From the NCBI GenBank assembly GCA_045616445.1, contig JAZLGR010000017.1:1-64000 (forward strand): a stretch of 64,000 bases of DNA. Reading direction: 5' to 3'. Position 1 is the stretch's first letter. Each line of letters opens with the position of its first letter. Origin of the DNA: Fimousia sp045616445. Lineage in GTDB: Bacteria; Bacillota; Clostridia; Lachnospirales; Lachnospiraceae. The notes under the pieces were generated by a model. The model was not told the DNA's origin. It saw only the letters and a list, made by a program, of their open reading frames with translations, and made no database searches. Position numbers and translations under genes: made by a program. This document shows, one piece after another, positions 51,577 through 60,575 of the stretch.

Positions 51577-53433
51577 CTATTCATATTTAAAGATCACAGC
51601 TTCATATGGTTCTAACGCGCAGCTGATGGAGATATCCCTGCCATCGGCTTCGATTTCTTCCACGATAGAGACAGTCTCCCCATCCACAATCTTTAAGCTG
51701 TTGAAGATCATGGTGTAGGTCTTGTCGGCCCGTACCCCGACCCGGTAATCCGGATGGGCTTCATCCAGGAAATTGAATACGCAGAGGAAGTTCTCTGACC
51801 CATCCCTGGAATGGCGTTCGAAGGAGAATACACCGTGCTCATTGTCATCTGCATTGACCCAGTCAAAACCGGACCAGTCAAGGTCATTGTCATATAACAC
51901 CGGGTGATCCAGATAAAAATGAATCAGTTCCTTCATATAAGAACGCATATATTTGTGAATGTTCTTGCGAAGACAAGGCCAGTCCAAATCTCTGCTGACA
52001 GACCAGTTCTGCTCCTGTCCAAAATCCTGTCCCATAAAGAGAAGCTTCTTGCCCGGATGGCACATCTGATACATATAGATGCCCCGCAGCTGGTTCATGC
52101 GCGCTTCTGGCTCGCCACGGAGTCTGCCGTACATGGACGGATTGGCATGGCCGAAATTGTCATGGGAGAAAATCAGCATATGGGCCTCATCGAAGGCATA
52201 CATCATGCTGTAATTGACTTTATTGTGAAACCGTTTCTCCTTACGAAGCTCGGTGCTCTTCGACAGATATTCTAAGAAATCATGCTCCCAGCCCATATTC
52301 CACTTGAAGGTAAAGCCCAGACCGTTCTCATCTGTCATGCCTGGATGGGCGGTGGATTCTTCCGCCACGGTAAATGCACCGCTGCAAAGCTCCTTCACTG
52401 CACCATTCATCTTCGTCAAAAACTCTATAGCATCATAATTGTGATTATCCTGATCCTTCATCGGCTGACGTCCAAAATCCAGATGGATCATGGAGTCTAC
52501 CGCATCCACGCGAAGGCCGTCCATATGGAACACCTTCAGCCAGTAAATCGCATTGGCGATGAGGTAGCTCTGCACCTCACCCTTGCTGTAGTCATACACC
52601 TTGGTTCCCCAGATCGGATGATCATCTCTGTCTGCCGGTTCGAACATGTAGCTGCCATCAAAGCGCTTCAATCCATGTCGATCCTTTGAAAAATGTGCCG
52701 GCACCCAGTCAAAGATCACACCCACACCGCGACGGTGCAGATAGTTCACCAGATACATCAGATCACGTGGTTTTCCATAACGGGAATTAACTGCATATGG
52801 ATTGGTCACCTGGTATCCCCAGGAAAAATCATTCTGATAATCTGCAATCCCAATGAGCTCCACATGGGTATAGCCCATGGTTGTCACATAATCCGCCAGT
52901 CTCTTTACGTAATCTCGATAATTATAAAATCCTTCCGGATTTCGTTCTCTATTGCCTTTATGTCGCAGCCAGGATCCTAAGTGTACTTCATAGATAAACA
53001 TCGGTTTTCGGCGAACATCTCCTTCTTCCCGCTGTTTCATCCATTCTTCGTCACTCCAGCGATATGGCTTGACATAATCAATGATGGAAGCTGTTCCAGG
53101 TCGTCTCTCCATGCTGAAACAAAAAGGATCCGCCTTGTATTCTTCCCTGCCTTCTTTGGTGAGAATCTGATATTTGAACATCTGTCCTTCCTTGGCCTGA
53201 GGAATACGAATCTCCCAGAATCCGGTTCCTTCCACCTTTTCCATTACATTCTCATCGGGATTCCAGCCATTGAACTCCCCGATGACACTTACCTGCTTTG
53301 CTTCCGGAGCCCAGACACCAAACTGGGTTCCCACATATCCGTTCTTTGTATATGGATGAGTTCCCAGCTTTTCATATATCTGATAATGTTTGCCTTCGCA
53401 AAACATCTTCCAGTCTTTTTTGTTTAAATTCAT
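51577..53433 (-). CDS. glgB: 1,4-alpha-glucan branching enzyme
   Basis: This GH13 enzyme makes alpha-1,6 branches in glycogen. An N-terminal CBM48 domain (about 15-115) precedes the catalytic barrel, with the nucleophile in MDGLRVDAVDSM, the acid/base Glu in TVAEES and the third carboxylate in IFSHDNFGH. Family members usually read SHDEV at this last motif and EFGQ near PGKKLLFMG; here they are SHDN and DFGQ, a modest divergence that keeps the catalytic Asp. The length of 618 residues is normal. Confidence 0.94.
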   Translation of the reverse strand: MNLNKKDWKMFCEGKHYQIYEKLGTHPYTKNGYVGTQFGVWAPEAKQVSVIGEFNGWNPDENVMEKVEGTGFWEIRIPQAKEGQMFKYQILTKEGREEYKADPFCFSMERRPGTASIIDYVKPYRWSDEEWMKQREEGDVRRKPMFIYEVHLGSWLRHKGNRERNPEGFYNYRDYVKRLADYVTTMGYTHVELIGIADYQNDFSWGYQVTNPYAVNSRYGKPRDLMYLVNYLHRRGVGVIFDWVPAHFSKDRHGLKRFDGSYMFEPADRDDHPIWGTKVYDYSKGEVQSYLIANAIYWLKVFHMDGLRVDAVDSMIHLDFGRQPMKDQDNHNYDAIEFLTKMNGAVKELCSGAFTVAEESTAHPGMTDENGLGFTFKWNMGWEHDFLEYLSKSTELRKEKRFHNKVNYSMMYAFDEAHMLIFSHDNFGHANPSMYGRLRGEPEARMNQLRGIYMYQMCHPGKKLLFMGQDFGQEQNWSVSRDLDWPCLRKNIHKYMRSYMKELIHFYLDHPVLYDNDLDWSGFDWVNADDNEHGVFSFERHSRDGSENFLCVFNFLDEAHPDYRVGVRADKTYTMIFNSLKIVDGETVSIVEEIEADGRDISISCALEPYEAVIFKYE

Positions 53434-53621
53434 CCATCTTCTCCTGTGTGATTCTACGATCTGAAATGTTACATTTCTAATGTTACACGTCTATAATAAT
53501 ATTATTATAAAACATTCAGACAATACCTTCAACATAATCGCTCAATTCAGACAAATGTTCCATTCCCATCACAAAACTCCCGGAGGGTTTTATGGTATGG
53601 AAACGAAGTTTCTTATGACGC

Positions 53622-53655
53622 AAAAAATCCCAGGTGACTTTCTGCCACCTGGAAT
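53622..53655 (-). terminator. trpS terminator
   Basis: On the minus strand CCAGGTG...CACCTGG is followed by GATTTTTTGC. The 255 bases between glgB and trpS otherwise hold only a small GAAACGAAGTTTC hairpin near 53600. Confidence 0.85.
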
Positions 53656-53688
53656 CTGACTGTTCATGATGAAATCGTAATTCTACAA

Positions 53689-54777
53689 TTACTTCTGGTA
53701 CTTTTCGATGTGTCTCTGGATCAATTCTTTGTCATCAAAGTAGTTGATCTGCATCTGAGCCTTCACATCAGCTAACGTAGCCTGAGCAACTTCTCTCGCT
53801 CTCTTACTGCCTTCTTCTAATACCTGATATACATAAGCGATATCCTGTTCGTATTTTGCTCTTCTTTCTCTGATTGGAGCAAGCTCTTTGTTCAGAACCT
53901 TGATTAAGAACTTCTTACATTTTACGTCGCCTAAACCGCCACGTTTGTAATGGTCTTTTACTTCCTGTAAGTTCTTATATTCAGGCCAGAATTCTTCGAA
54001 GTATTCATCCTTACAGAATGCATCTAAGTAGGTGAATACGCAGTTGCCTTCTACCTTACCTGGATCTTCGATACGGATATGATCTGGGTCTGTGTACATG
54101 CTCATAACCTTCTTCTTTAAGGTCTTTGCATCATCGGATAAGTAGATGCAGTTTCCAAGGGATTTACTCATCTTAGCCTTGCCGTCTGTACCTGGAAGTC
54201 TTAAGCATGCTGCATTATCTGGAAGTAAGATCTCTGGTTCCACTAATGCTTCTCCGTAAATACGGTTGAAGGAACGAACGATTTCTTTGGTCTGTTCAAG
54301 CATTGGTAACTGGTCTTCCCCTACAGGAACGGTTGTTGCCTTGAATGCTGTGATATCAGCAGCCTGAGAAATTGGATATGTGAAGAAGCCTACTGGAATG
54401 GAAGCTTCAAAATTACGCATCTGGATTTCAGATTTTACTGTTGGGTTTCTCTGCAGTCTTGCTACAGTAACTAAGTTGGAATAGTAGAATGTTAATTCTG
54501 TTAATTCCTGTACGTAGGACTGTACGAATAATGTGGATTTCGCCGGATCTAATCCAACGGATAAGTAGTCAAGTGCTACTTCAATGATGTTCTCACGAAC
54601 CTTTTCCGGGTTGTCTGCATTGTCTGTTAATGCCTGTGCATCTGCGATCATGATGAAGATGTCATCGAATTCACCGGAGTTCTGTAATTCAACTCTTCGT
54701 TTTAAGGAACCTACATAATGTCCTAAATGGAGTTTTCCAGTCGGACGGTCGCCTGTTAAAATAATTTTTTTGCTCAT
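53689..54777 (-). CDS. trpS: Tryptophanyl-tRNA synthetase
   Basis: This class Ic synthetase charges tRNA-Trp. The HIGH-like PTGKLHLGHYVGS (near residue 10) and KMSKS (near 210) motifs are present. The start is ATG 54777 (MSKKIILTGDR, 362 residues) with GGAGG five bases before; the TTG at 54789 overlaps that site. No T-box leader was found upstream. Confidence 0.97.
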   Translation of the reverse strand: MSKKIILTGDRPTGKLHLGHYVGSLKRRVELQNSGEFDDIFIMIADAQALTDNADNPEKVRENIIEVALDYLSVGLDPAKSTLFVQSYVQELTELTFYYSNLVTVARLQRNPTVKSEIQMRNFEASIPVGFFTYPISQAADITAFKATTVPVGEDQLPMLEQTKEIVRSFNRIYGEALVEPEILLPDNAACLRLPGTDGKAKMSKSLGNCIYLSDDAKTLKKKVMSMYTDPDHIRIEDPGKVEGNCVFTYLDAFCKDEYFEEFWPEYKNLQEVKDHYKRGGLGDVKCKKFLIKVLNKELAPIRERRAKYEQDIAYVYQVLEEGSKRAREVAQATLADVKAQMQINYFDDKELIQRHIEKYQK

Positions 54778-54850
54778 TTTATCCTCCAAAAGTGTCTATC
54801 CTATATATTATATGATCTGTAATTATCTTCAGTAGTTATAATCGGTAAAT

Positions 54851-54878
54851 ATTATAGCACACGTTTCCCACATTGAAA
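54851..54878 (-). promoter_or_regulatory. Candidate trpS promoter
   Basis: On the minus strand TTTCAA (54873-54878) and an extended TGCTATAAT (-10 at 54851-54856) have a 16-base spacer, between nth and trpS. Confidence 0.45.
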
Positions 54879-54880
54879 AG

Positions 54881-55522
54881 TTAAATGTTTTTTGCGCAGA
54901 TATCATTGAGGCAGCAGCGGTCGCAGTATGGCTTTGTTCTGGCCGTGCAAATGTCTCTGCCATGGTATACCAGTCTGTGGCAAAAATCGGAGCCCTTCTC
55001 AGGCGGTACGATCTTCCATAATGCCATCTCTACTTTCTTCGGATCCTTGATGCCGTCCACTAAACCGATGCGGTTGGTAAGGCGAATACAGTGGGTATCT
55101 GTTACGATGGCAGGCTCCCCGAATACGTCTCCCATAATTAAATTGGCACTTTTTCTTCCCACTCCCGGAAGCTTCATCAGATCGTTAAAGTTGTCTGGCA
55201 CCTTGCTGCCGAATTCATCCCGAAGCATGCGCATACATTTGCTGATGTCTCGTGCCTTGCTACGGCCAAGACCGCATGGACGGACGATGGCTTCGATCTC
55301 GTTCACATCTGCTTCTGCCAAGGCATCTACCGTTGGGAATTTTTCATATAAATAAGGAACAATCTTGTTCACCCGCTCGTCGGTGCACTGGGCTGCAAGG
55401 CGGACACTGATGAGTAATTTCCAGGCATCATCATAGTCTAAGGTGCAGTCTGCCAGTGGATATTCCTGTTCTAATCGGTTGATCACTTCTATGGTTAATT
55501 CTTTTAATTTCTTTTCTGTCAT
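54881..55522 (-). CDS. nth: Endonuclease III
   Basis: This base-excision repair DNA glycosylase/AP lyase acts on oxidised pyrimidines. The helix-hairpin-helix LPGVGRKSANLI contains the catalytic Lys, followed by the catalytic Asp in VTDTHC. The C-terminal iron-sulphur motif C-x6-C-x2-C-x5-C (CTARTKPYCDRCCLNDIC) is intact. At 213 residues it is normal. AAGGAG precedes the ATG. Confidence 0.96.
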   Translation of the reverse strand: MTEKKLKELTIEVINRLEQEYPLADCTLDYDDAWKLLISVRLAAQCTDERVNKIVPYLYEKFPTVDALAEADVNEIEAIVRPCGLGRSKARDISKCMRMLRDEFGSKVPDNFNDLMKLPGVGRKSANLIMGDVFGEPAIVTDTHCIRLTNRIGLVDGIKDPKKVEMALWKIVPPEKGSDFCHRLVYHGRDICTARTKPYCDRCCLNDICAKNI

Positions 55523-55592
55523 GAATTTCTTCTCCTTCTGTTCATATGGGTATTATAGCACACTATTTATACATTTGTTTCCCCTATTAGTA

Positions 55593-55621
55593 TTGCAATA
55601 AGAGGTTTAAAATTATATAAT
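55593..55621 (+). promoter_or_regulatory. Promoter of the polar amino-acid ABC transporter
   Basis: TTGCAA (55593-55598) and TATAAT (55616-55621) have a 17-base spacer, about 100 bases upstream of the transporter start. Confidence 0.6.
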
Positions 55622-55645
55622 ATTTTTGTTATTTCATGCACTTTA

Positions 55646-55675
55646 GTCTGCTAATTTGCTAATGAATTAGCAGAC
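55646..55675. promoter_or_regulatory. 11-bp inverted repeat in the transporter leader
   Basis: GTCTGCTAATT and AATTAGCAGAC are perfect inverted arms around an eight-base loop, about 25 bases downstream of the promoter -10 and 50 before the ATG. There is no following T run, so an operator or leader hairpin is more likely than a terminator. Confidence 0.6.
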
Positions 55676-55725
55676 CACAATGCGCAATCAAAACTATTTT
55701 TCATAATGAAAGAGAGGATAAAGTA

Positions 55726-57276
55726 ATGAAGAAAAACTTGAAAAAACTGGTGCTTCTTCTCGCTATGCTTTCCCTTGTAACCGGCCTTTTATTCGGCTGT
55801 GGCAGCAAGAAGGAATCTGGCGAAGCGTCCTCCAGCAATGTGGTTAAGGAAGACGGCGAAACATTCATCGTAGGTTTCGATGCTGAATTCCCTCCATATG
55901 GCTACAAGGATGATTCTGGCGAATATGTAGGCTTCGACCTTGATTTAGCAGAAGAAGTATGTAAGAGAAATGGCTGGACATTACAGAAACAGCCAATTGA
56001 CTGGGATTCCAAGGATATGGAATTAAAGACAGGCGCCATCGACTGTATCTGGAATGGTTTTACCATCAATGGTCGTGAAAGTGGTTATACCTGGTCTAAA
56101 GCTTACATTGACAACTCCCAGGTTGTGATCATCAAGAATGGTTCCGGTATTGAAAAATTAGAAGACTTAGCTGGCAAAGTAGTTGTTGTTCAGGCTGACT
56201 CTTCCGCACTTGCTGCATTTACCGGTGGTGATGCAACTGAAGAAAATATTAAATTAGCAGAAAGCTTTGCTGATCTTCAGCAGGTTTCCGATTACAACAG
56301 TGCATTCCTTAACTTAGAAGCAGGCTCTGTTGATGCAATCTGTATGGACTACGGTGTAGCTGCATACCAGATTGAAGCACGCGGCGACGTATTTGCCATG
56401 TTAGATGAACGTGTTTCCTCCGAACAGTATGGTATCGGTTTCAAATTAGGAAATACAAAGATTCGTGATCAGGTGCAGACAGCACTCGATGAGATGAACG
56501 AAGACGGCACATTAATGAAGATCGCCAAAGAATGGGGACTTGACGAAAGCATTTGCCTTGGTGATAAAGGTACAGACGCTGCTTACTTACAGGATGCAGA
56601 AGCAGCTGATGATTCTAATTTAGTAGCTACATTAATCCATGTGATCGGCCAGTTATCTTCTGGTATGGTTGCTACCTTAATCATCTTCCTTTGCACATTG
56701 GTTTGCTCCATGCCTCTTGGTCTTTTGGTATGTACCATCAGAAAATCCAGATTTGGTATTTTACAGGCAATTGCAAAACTTTACATCTCCATCATGCGTG
56801 GTACTCCACTCATGCTTCAGTTATTAGTTGTATTCTTCGGACCTTACTACATTTTCGGTATTTCCGTACCTGCAAGTTTCCGTTTCTACGCAGTAATCAT
56901 CGGTTTCTCCATGAACTATGCTGCATACTTTGCTGAAATCTTCCGTGCAGGTATCGAAGGTATCCCTCGTGGACAGTACGAAGCTGCTGACGTTCTTGGT
57001 TATACAAAGGGTCAGACATTCTGGAAGATCATCTTCCCACAGATGGTAAAACGTGTACTTCCACCTGTAACTAACGAAATCATCACATTAGTAAAAGATA
57101 CATCCTTAGCATTCGCCCTTGCTTACACAGAAATGTTCACATTAGCAAAACAGGTAGCTGCTGCTCAGGCAAGCATCATGCCATTATTCGTTGCTGGTAT
57201 CTTCTACTACTTATTCAACTTCTTAGTAGCCTTCTTAATGGGTCGCTTAGAAGCGAAATTATCTTACTATGAATAA
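55726..57276 (+). CDS. Fused substrate-binding/permease protein of a polar amino-acid ABC transporter
   Basis: The signal peptide ends in a lipobox (LFGC, residues about 22-25), so the binding domain is lipid-anchored. A solute-binding family 3 domain (about 45-280, with FIVGFDAEFPPYGYKDDSGE) is followed by a His/Glu/Gln-type permease (about 300-512, with IMRGTPLMLQL and the EAA loop EAADVLGYTKGQTFWKIIFP). Fusion of the two in one chain is known in Firmicutes GlnPH-like systems. The ATPase follows by 17 bases. Substrate, perhaps glutamine or cystine, is not determined. Confidence 0.94.
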   Translation: MKKNLKKLVLLLAMLSLVTGLLFGCGSKKESGEASSSNVVKEDGETFIVGFDAEFPPYGYKDDSGEYVGFDLDLAEEVCKRNGWTLQKQPIDWDSKDMELKTGAIDCIWNGFTINGRESGYTWSKAYIDNSQVVIIKNGSGIEKLEDLAGKVVVVQADSSALAAFTGGDATEENIKLAESFADLQQVSDYNSAFLNLEAGSVDAICMDYGVAAYQIEARGDVFAMLDERVSSEQYGIGFKLGNTKIRDQVQTALDEMNEDGTLMKIAKEWGLDESICLGDKGTDAAYLQDAEAADDSNLVATLIHVIGQLSSGMVATLIIFLCTLVCSMPLGLLVCTIRKSRFGILQAIAKLYISIMRGTPLMLQLLVVFFGPYYIFGISVPASFRFYAVIIGFSMNYAAYFAEIFRAGIEGIPRGQYEAADVLGYTKGQTFWKIIFPQMVKRVLPPVTNEIITLVKDTSLAFALAYTEMFTLAKQVAAAQASIMPLFVAGIFYYLFNFLVAFLMGRLEAKLSYYE

Positions 57277-57293
57277 TCAGGGAGGCGAATAGA

Positions 57294-58049
57294 ATGAAAT
57301 TATTAGAAATCAATCATTTAAAGAAAAGCTTCGGAGATTTGAACGTATTAAGAGATATTTCCATGAGCGTATCCGAAGGTGAAGTAGTTGCCATTTTAGG
57401 ACCTTCCGGTTCCGGTAAGTCCACATTCCTGCGCTGTGCAACCATGCTTGAAACAATGGATGCAGGTTCCATGGCATACGTTGGCGACTATGCAGTAAAA
57501 GACGTGGACGGCAAAGCTGTTTACGCTGACAAAGCAACATTACAGAAATTAAAGAATACATTCGGTTTGGTATTCCAGAACTTCAATTTATTCCCTCATT
57601 ACTCTGTTATGAAGAACATCTGCGACGCTCCAATCAGCGTTCAGAAACGTAACAAAGCGGAAGTGGAAGCAGAAGCAAAAGAATTAATCAAAAAAGTAGG
57701 TCTCGAAGGCAAGGAAGATTACTATCCATGCCAGTTATCCGGTGGTCAGCAGCAGCGAGTTGCAATCGCTCGTGCCCTTGCTATGAACCCTAAGATGATC
57801 TTCTTCGATGAACCAACATCCGCATTGGACCCTGAAATCACTGCAGAAGTATTAAAAGTACTTCGCCAGTTAGCAGAAGAAAAGATGACTATGATCATCG
57901 TAACACACGAAATCGACTTCGCACGTAAGGTTGCAGACAGAGTCGTATTCATGGATCAGGGACTGATTGTTGAAGAAGGAAGACCTGAGGATATTATTGA
58001 TAATCCTTCTAACGAAAGAACAAGAGCGTTCTTACAGAAGATGAAATAG
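57294..58049 (+). CDS. Polar amino-acid ABC transporter ATPase
   Basis: This 251-residue ABC ATPase of the GlnQ/HisP group has Walker A GPSGSGKST, signature LSGGQQQRVAIARAL, Walker B MIFFDEPTSALD and switch His in THEIDFARKV. It is the second and last gene of the transporter operon. Confidence 0.95.
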   Translation: MKLLEINHLKKSFGDLNVLRDISMSVSEGEVVAILGPSGSGKSTFLRCATMLETMDAGSMAYVGDYAVKDVDGKAVYADKATLQKLKNTFGLVFQNFNLFPHYSVMKNICDAPISVQKRNKAEVEAEAKELIKKVGLEGKEDYYPCQLSGGQQQRVAIARALAMNPKMIFFDEPTSALDPEITAEVLKVLRQLAEEKMTMIIVTHEIDFARKVADRVVFMDQGLIVEEGRPEDIIDNPSNERTRAFLQKMK

Positions 58050-58055
58050 GTATTT

Positions 58056-58115
58056 AAAAAAGGTGTATGTCAGTTGTGTACATAAAAGTACACTCCTGTC
58101 ATACACCTTTATTAT
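58056..58115. terminator. Long bidirectional terminator hairpin
   Basis: AAAGGTGTATG (58059-58069) pairs with CATACACCTTT (58100-58110), and an inner GTGTAC/GTACAC extends the stem. A and T runs flank both sides. It separates the ABC operon from the AT-rich bacteriocin-like pair. Confidence 0.85.
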
Positions 58116-58137
58116 TTTAATCTTTTGTAATTATGCT

Positions 58138-59250
58138 CTATAAATCAATAATTGTTACTCCAGGATTATCTCCTTCGGAGAAATAATATAATTTATTATT
58201 GCATTCTCCCAAAATTGAGCAAGTATAACTATATCCTTTATTTATAGTTGTTAACTTTCCTGTCTTTTTATTGTACTTGTAAAGGATTGCCTGATTGTTA
58301 TCCCCATCCTCATCATCATATAAGATAGAAGTAACGTACATATCATTCCCTTTTAAAAAAACGCTTGTCAGAAATTCTGGATATACGGAGCTTCTGTGAA
58401 ATACAGTTGCCTTTGCTATCTTTGTTTCACTTCCGCCATCTTTCTTTGCATATACATTATTATCTCGAACATACACAATTCCATCACTAGTTGTATTAAA
58501 TACAGTATTCGTTGTTTTTACAAGACGACTAATCTTCCCTTTTGTGTTTAAAGAACAGAGTTTAGTCTGATAAAATCCCCATTCATTCTGTTCTTCATTC
58601 AATCCAAAATATAATTTCTTTTTGGATACAACTAATTTAGCTGATGCACCTCCAGCAATTTTCTTCGTTTTTTTTGTGCTTACATTATATTCATATAACT
58701 TATAATCATAGCAATCATTGTTATTTACTTCTTTCACTGTATAGTAAATCTTACCATTATATAATACACACTCACCAAATGGGCGATCGTTATTGAATTT
58801 TTCTTTTACTACCTTTATGCTTTTCAATTTGCCACTGCTAAATACATATATGCCGACATTTTTGCCATAATTTTTATATAAGTATAGCTTTTTGTTAATG
58901 ACTCCTAACAGATAATAATTTTCTGTTAACCCCTTTAACTTTTTCTTTGATTTACCTGTTATGCTTACAGAATATAATGCATTATTTTTGCTGCTTCTAT
59001 AGTAAACTGTCTTTCCGTCAACTACGAAATTACTTTTCCAAATTGCACCCAATTCTACTTTTTTCCCTTTTGTATCCTTGTGATATAATTTGTCAGCCTT
59101 TTCATAAGTGATCCCGTTCTTATCTTTGATGCCATGATATGATGTCAGACTTGACTCTGCAGCAATCACTGGTTTAGAATCTATTGCAATAATAATCATC
59201 CCAAGTAAGAATAGCAAAAATAAACAACTACCATACATACTTTTTTTCAT
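58138..59250 (-). CDS. Secreted DUF5050-like beta-propeller protein
   Basis: The signal peptide is about 1-31 (ending PVIAAES). The rest of the 370 residues consists of repeated YxLYxxNxxxGKxxKI-like beta units (for example YKLYEYNVSTKKTKKIAGG, AILYKYNKKTGKLTTI), the pattern of DUF5050-type propellers. No catalytic motif is seen. GGAGG lies six bases before the ATG. It is the second gene after the helveticin J-like gene (11-base gap) and shares its AT-rich composition; it may be an accessory, receptor or immunity factor, but that is inference. Confidence 0.7.
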   Translation of the reverse strand: MKKSMYGSCLFLLFLLGMIIIAIDSKPVIAAESSLTSYHGIKDKNGITYEKADKLYHKDTKGKKVELGAIWKSNFVVDGKTVYYRSSKNNALYSVSITGKSKKKLKGLTENYYLLGVINKKLYLYKNYGKNVGIYVFSSGKLKSIKVVKEKFNNDRPFGECVLYNGKIYYTVKEVNNNDCYDYKLYEYNVSTKKTKKIAGGASAKLVVSKKKLYFGLNEEQNEWGFYQTKLCSLNTKGKISRLVKTTNTVFNTTSDGIVYVRDNNVYAKKDGGSETKIAKATVFHRSSVYPEFLTSVFLKGNDMYVTSILYDDEDGDNNQAILYKYNKKTGKLTTINKGYSYTCSILGECNNKLYYFSEGDNPGVTIIDL

Positions 59251-59261
59251 AACAATCCTCC

Positions 59262-60470
59262 TTAAAACTCCGATTTAAGTATTTTATATACTCTTTGATG
59301 TGTTATAGTTCCACTAGAATTCGTCATACACATTCCAAAAAATACATAATCACCTTTTAATTGAATTCCTTCAATCTCTGCTCCAACAACACCGGATGGT
59401 TTATTAATACTAATTGACACCCTTTTACTATAAGTGTAATTATATGATTTACTATTATCAATACTTCCCGTTATTTTAGCCATTTCAGGCACTTGATCTT
59501 TCTTACCGCCAGAAATATAAATAGATTTTCCATCAGATAATTCACATCCCTGGAAAGAATCATTTGGTAAAATCCTATTTGCACTAGACTGATAGCAACC
59601 TCCAACAAATGCTGTCCCCGTTCTTGCTACTTTGCAATCTGTAGAGGCTACGGTATTACTCTGAGTAGTATCGTCAACATTATCAAACAAATCATTTAAC
59701 TCATCCATATCATAAAAACTATACTGAATATTTCCATTTTCGTTCTTCATCCAAATATATAAGGTTGTTCTGTCACTAGATAATGCACAATCTACTCTTT
59801 TTACTTCTGCATTATTATATTTTTCTCTATTTTTATTAGCATAATTAATATAGCTTAATCTAGGAATACTTGAATAATTAATGGTTGTTCCGGCAGAATA
59901 ATAAAATCTACCAATTTGAGTTGACCACATTGCTATTGGATTTGAATATGCTTTTTCTTTACAAGCTGAAACAAAGTATACATTTCCAGTTTTTGTTTCA
60001 ACATATTCCAAACTTTGACTATGTCCAAACCCAATCAAATTCATACTACTTTCATAAGTTGCCGTAGTACCATTTATTGTGCATCTAGACAAAGTCATAT
60101 TGCCAGTATTCGTTTTATTTCCATTAACTATCTTTCTATCTCTTTGTAAAACATATATATACGTTGATCCAATATATACTTTTTGTATAGGATTAATACT
60201 ATTCTGCAATCCAACAATATTATAAGCCAAAGTTGGTGTTACTGTAGATGCTGCCGGAACGTTAGCTGTTGTTTTCGGAATATCTCTTAGTTGGTCTTTT
60301 GGAATACTATCTAAATATTCCTGATATTCAGCATAACTATCAAAATCGTCAATATCAACAAACTTATTACTATAATATTCTTTATCAATATCATCGACTT
60401 TCATTTCCTCCCCGTATACTGGTGAAATAAGCATAACACTTGCCAATAACACAATATTTATTTTTTTCAT
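59262..60470 (-). CDS. Helveticin J-like class III bacteriocin
   Basis: A signal peptide (about 1-20, ending VYGE) and an acidic, Tyr/Asp-rich linker (to about 75) precede a domain of about 320 residues. Its motifs follow helveticin J-type large heat-labile bacteriocins: KVYIGSTYIYVLQR, MTLSRCTINGTTATY, FGHSQSLEY, WSTQIGRFYYSAGT and ILPNDSFQGCELSDGKSIYI. The start is the ATG at 60470, six bases after AGGAGG; an ATG six bases earlier abuts that site. It is AT-rich compared with neighbours. No lantibiotic-type modification genes or dedicated transporter adjoin; Sec export is implied by the signal peptide. Confidence 0.72.
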   Translation of the reverse strand: MKKINIVLLASVMLISPVYGEEMKVDDIDKEYYSNKFVDIDDFDSYAEYQEYLDSIPKDQLRDIPKTTANVPAASTVTPTLAYNIVGLQNSINPIQKVYIGSTYIYVLQRDRKIVNGNKTNTGNMTLSRCTINGTTATYESSMNLIGFGHSQSLEYVETKTGNVYFVSACKEKAYSNPIAMWSTQIGRFYYSAGTTINYSSIPRLSYINYANKNREKYNNAEVKRVDCALSSDRTTLYIWMKNENGNIQYSFYDMDELNDLFDNVDDTTQSNTVASTDCKVARTGTAFVGGCYQSSANRILPNDSFQGCELSDGKSIYISGGKKDQVPEMAKITGSIDNSKSYNYTYSKRVSISINKPSGVVGAEIEGIQLKGDYVFFGMCMTNSSGTITHQRVYKILKSEF

Positions 60471-60507
60471 TATCATCCTCCTTAAAACTACATCTATATT
60501 CTTTTAT

Positions 60508-60537
60508 ATTATACTACCTCCATCTATAGATTTGTAA
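60508..60537 (-). promoter_or_regulatory. Promoter of the helveticin J-like operon
   Basis: On the minus strand TTACAA (60532-60537) and TATAAT (60508-60513) have an 18-base spacer, about 38 bases before the start codon. Confidence 0.55.
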
Positions 60538-60575
60538 AAATGAAGTTCCGCTATGTAAGTATTCTGACCACATCT

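Noticed and set aside
54778..54880. T-box leader before trpS
   Set aside because: The gap is about 100 bases and lacks the T-box sequence and a terminator/antiterminator pair.
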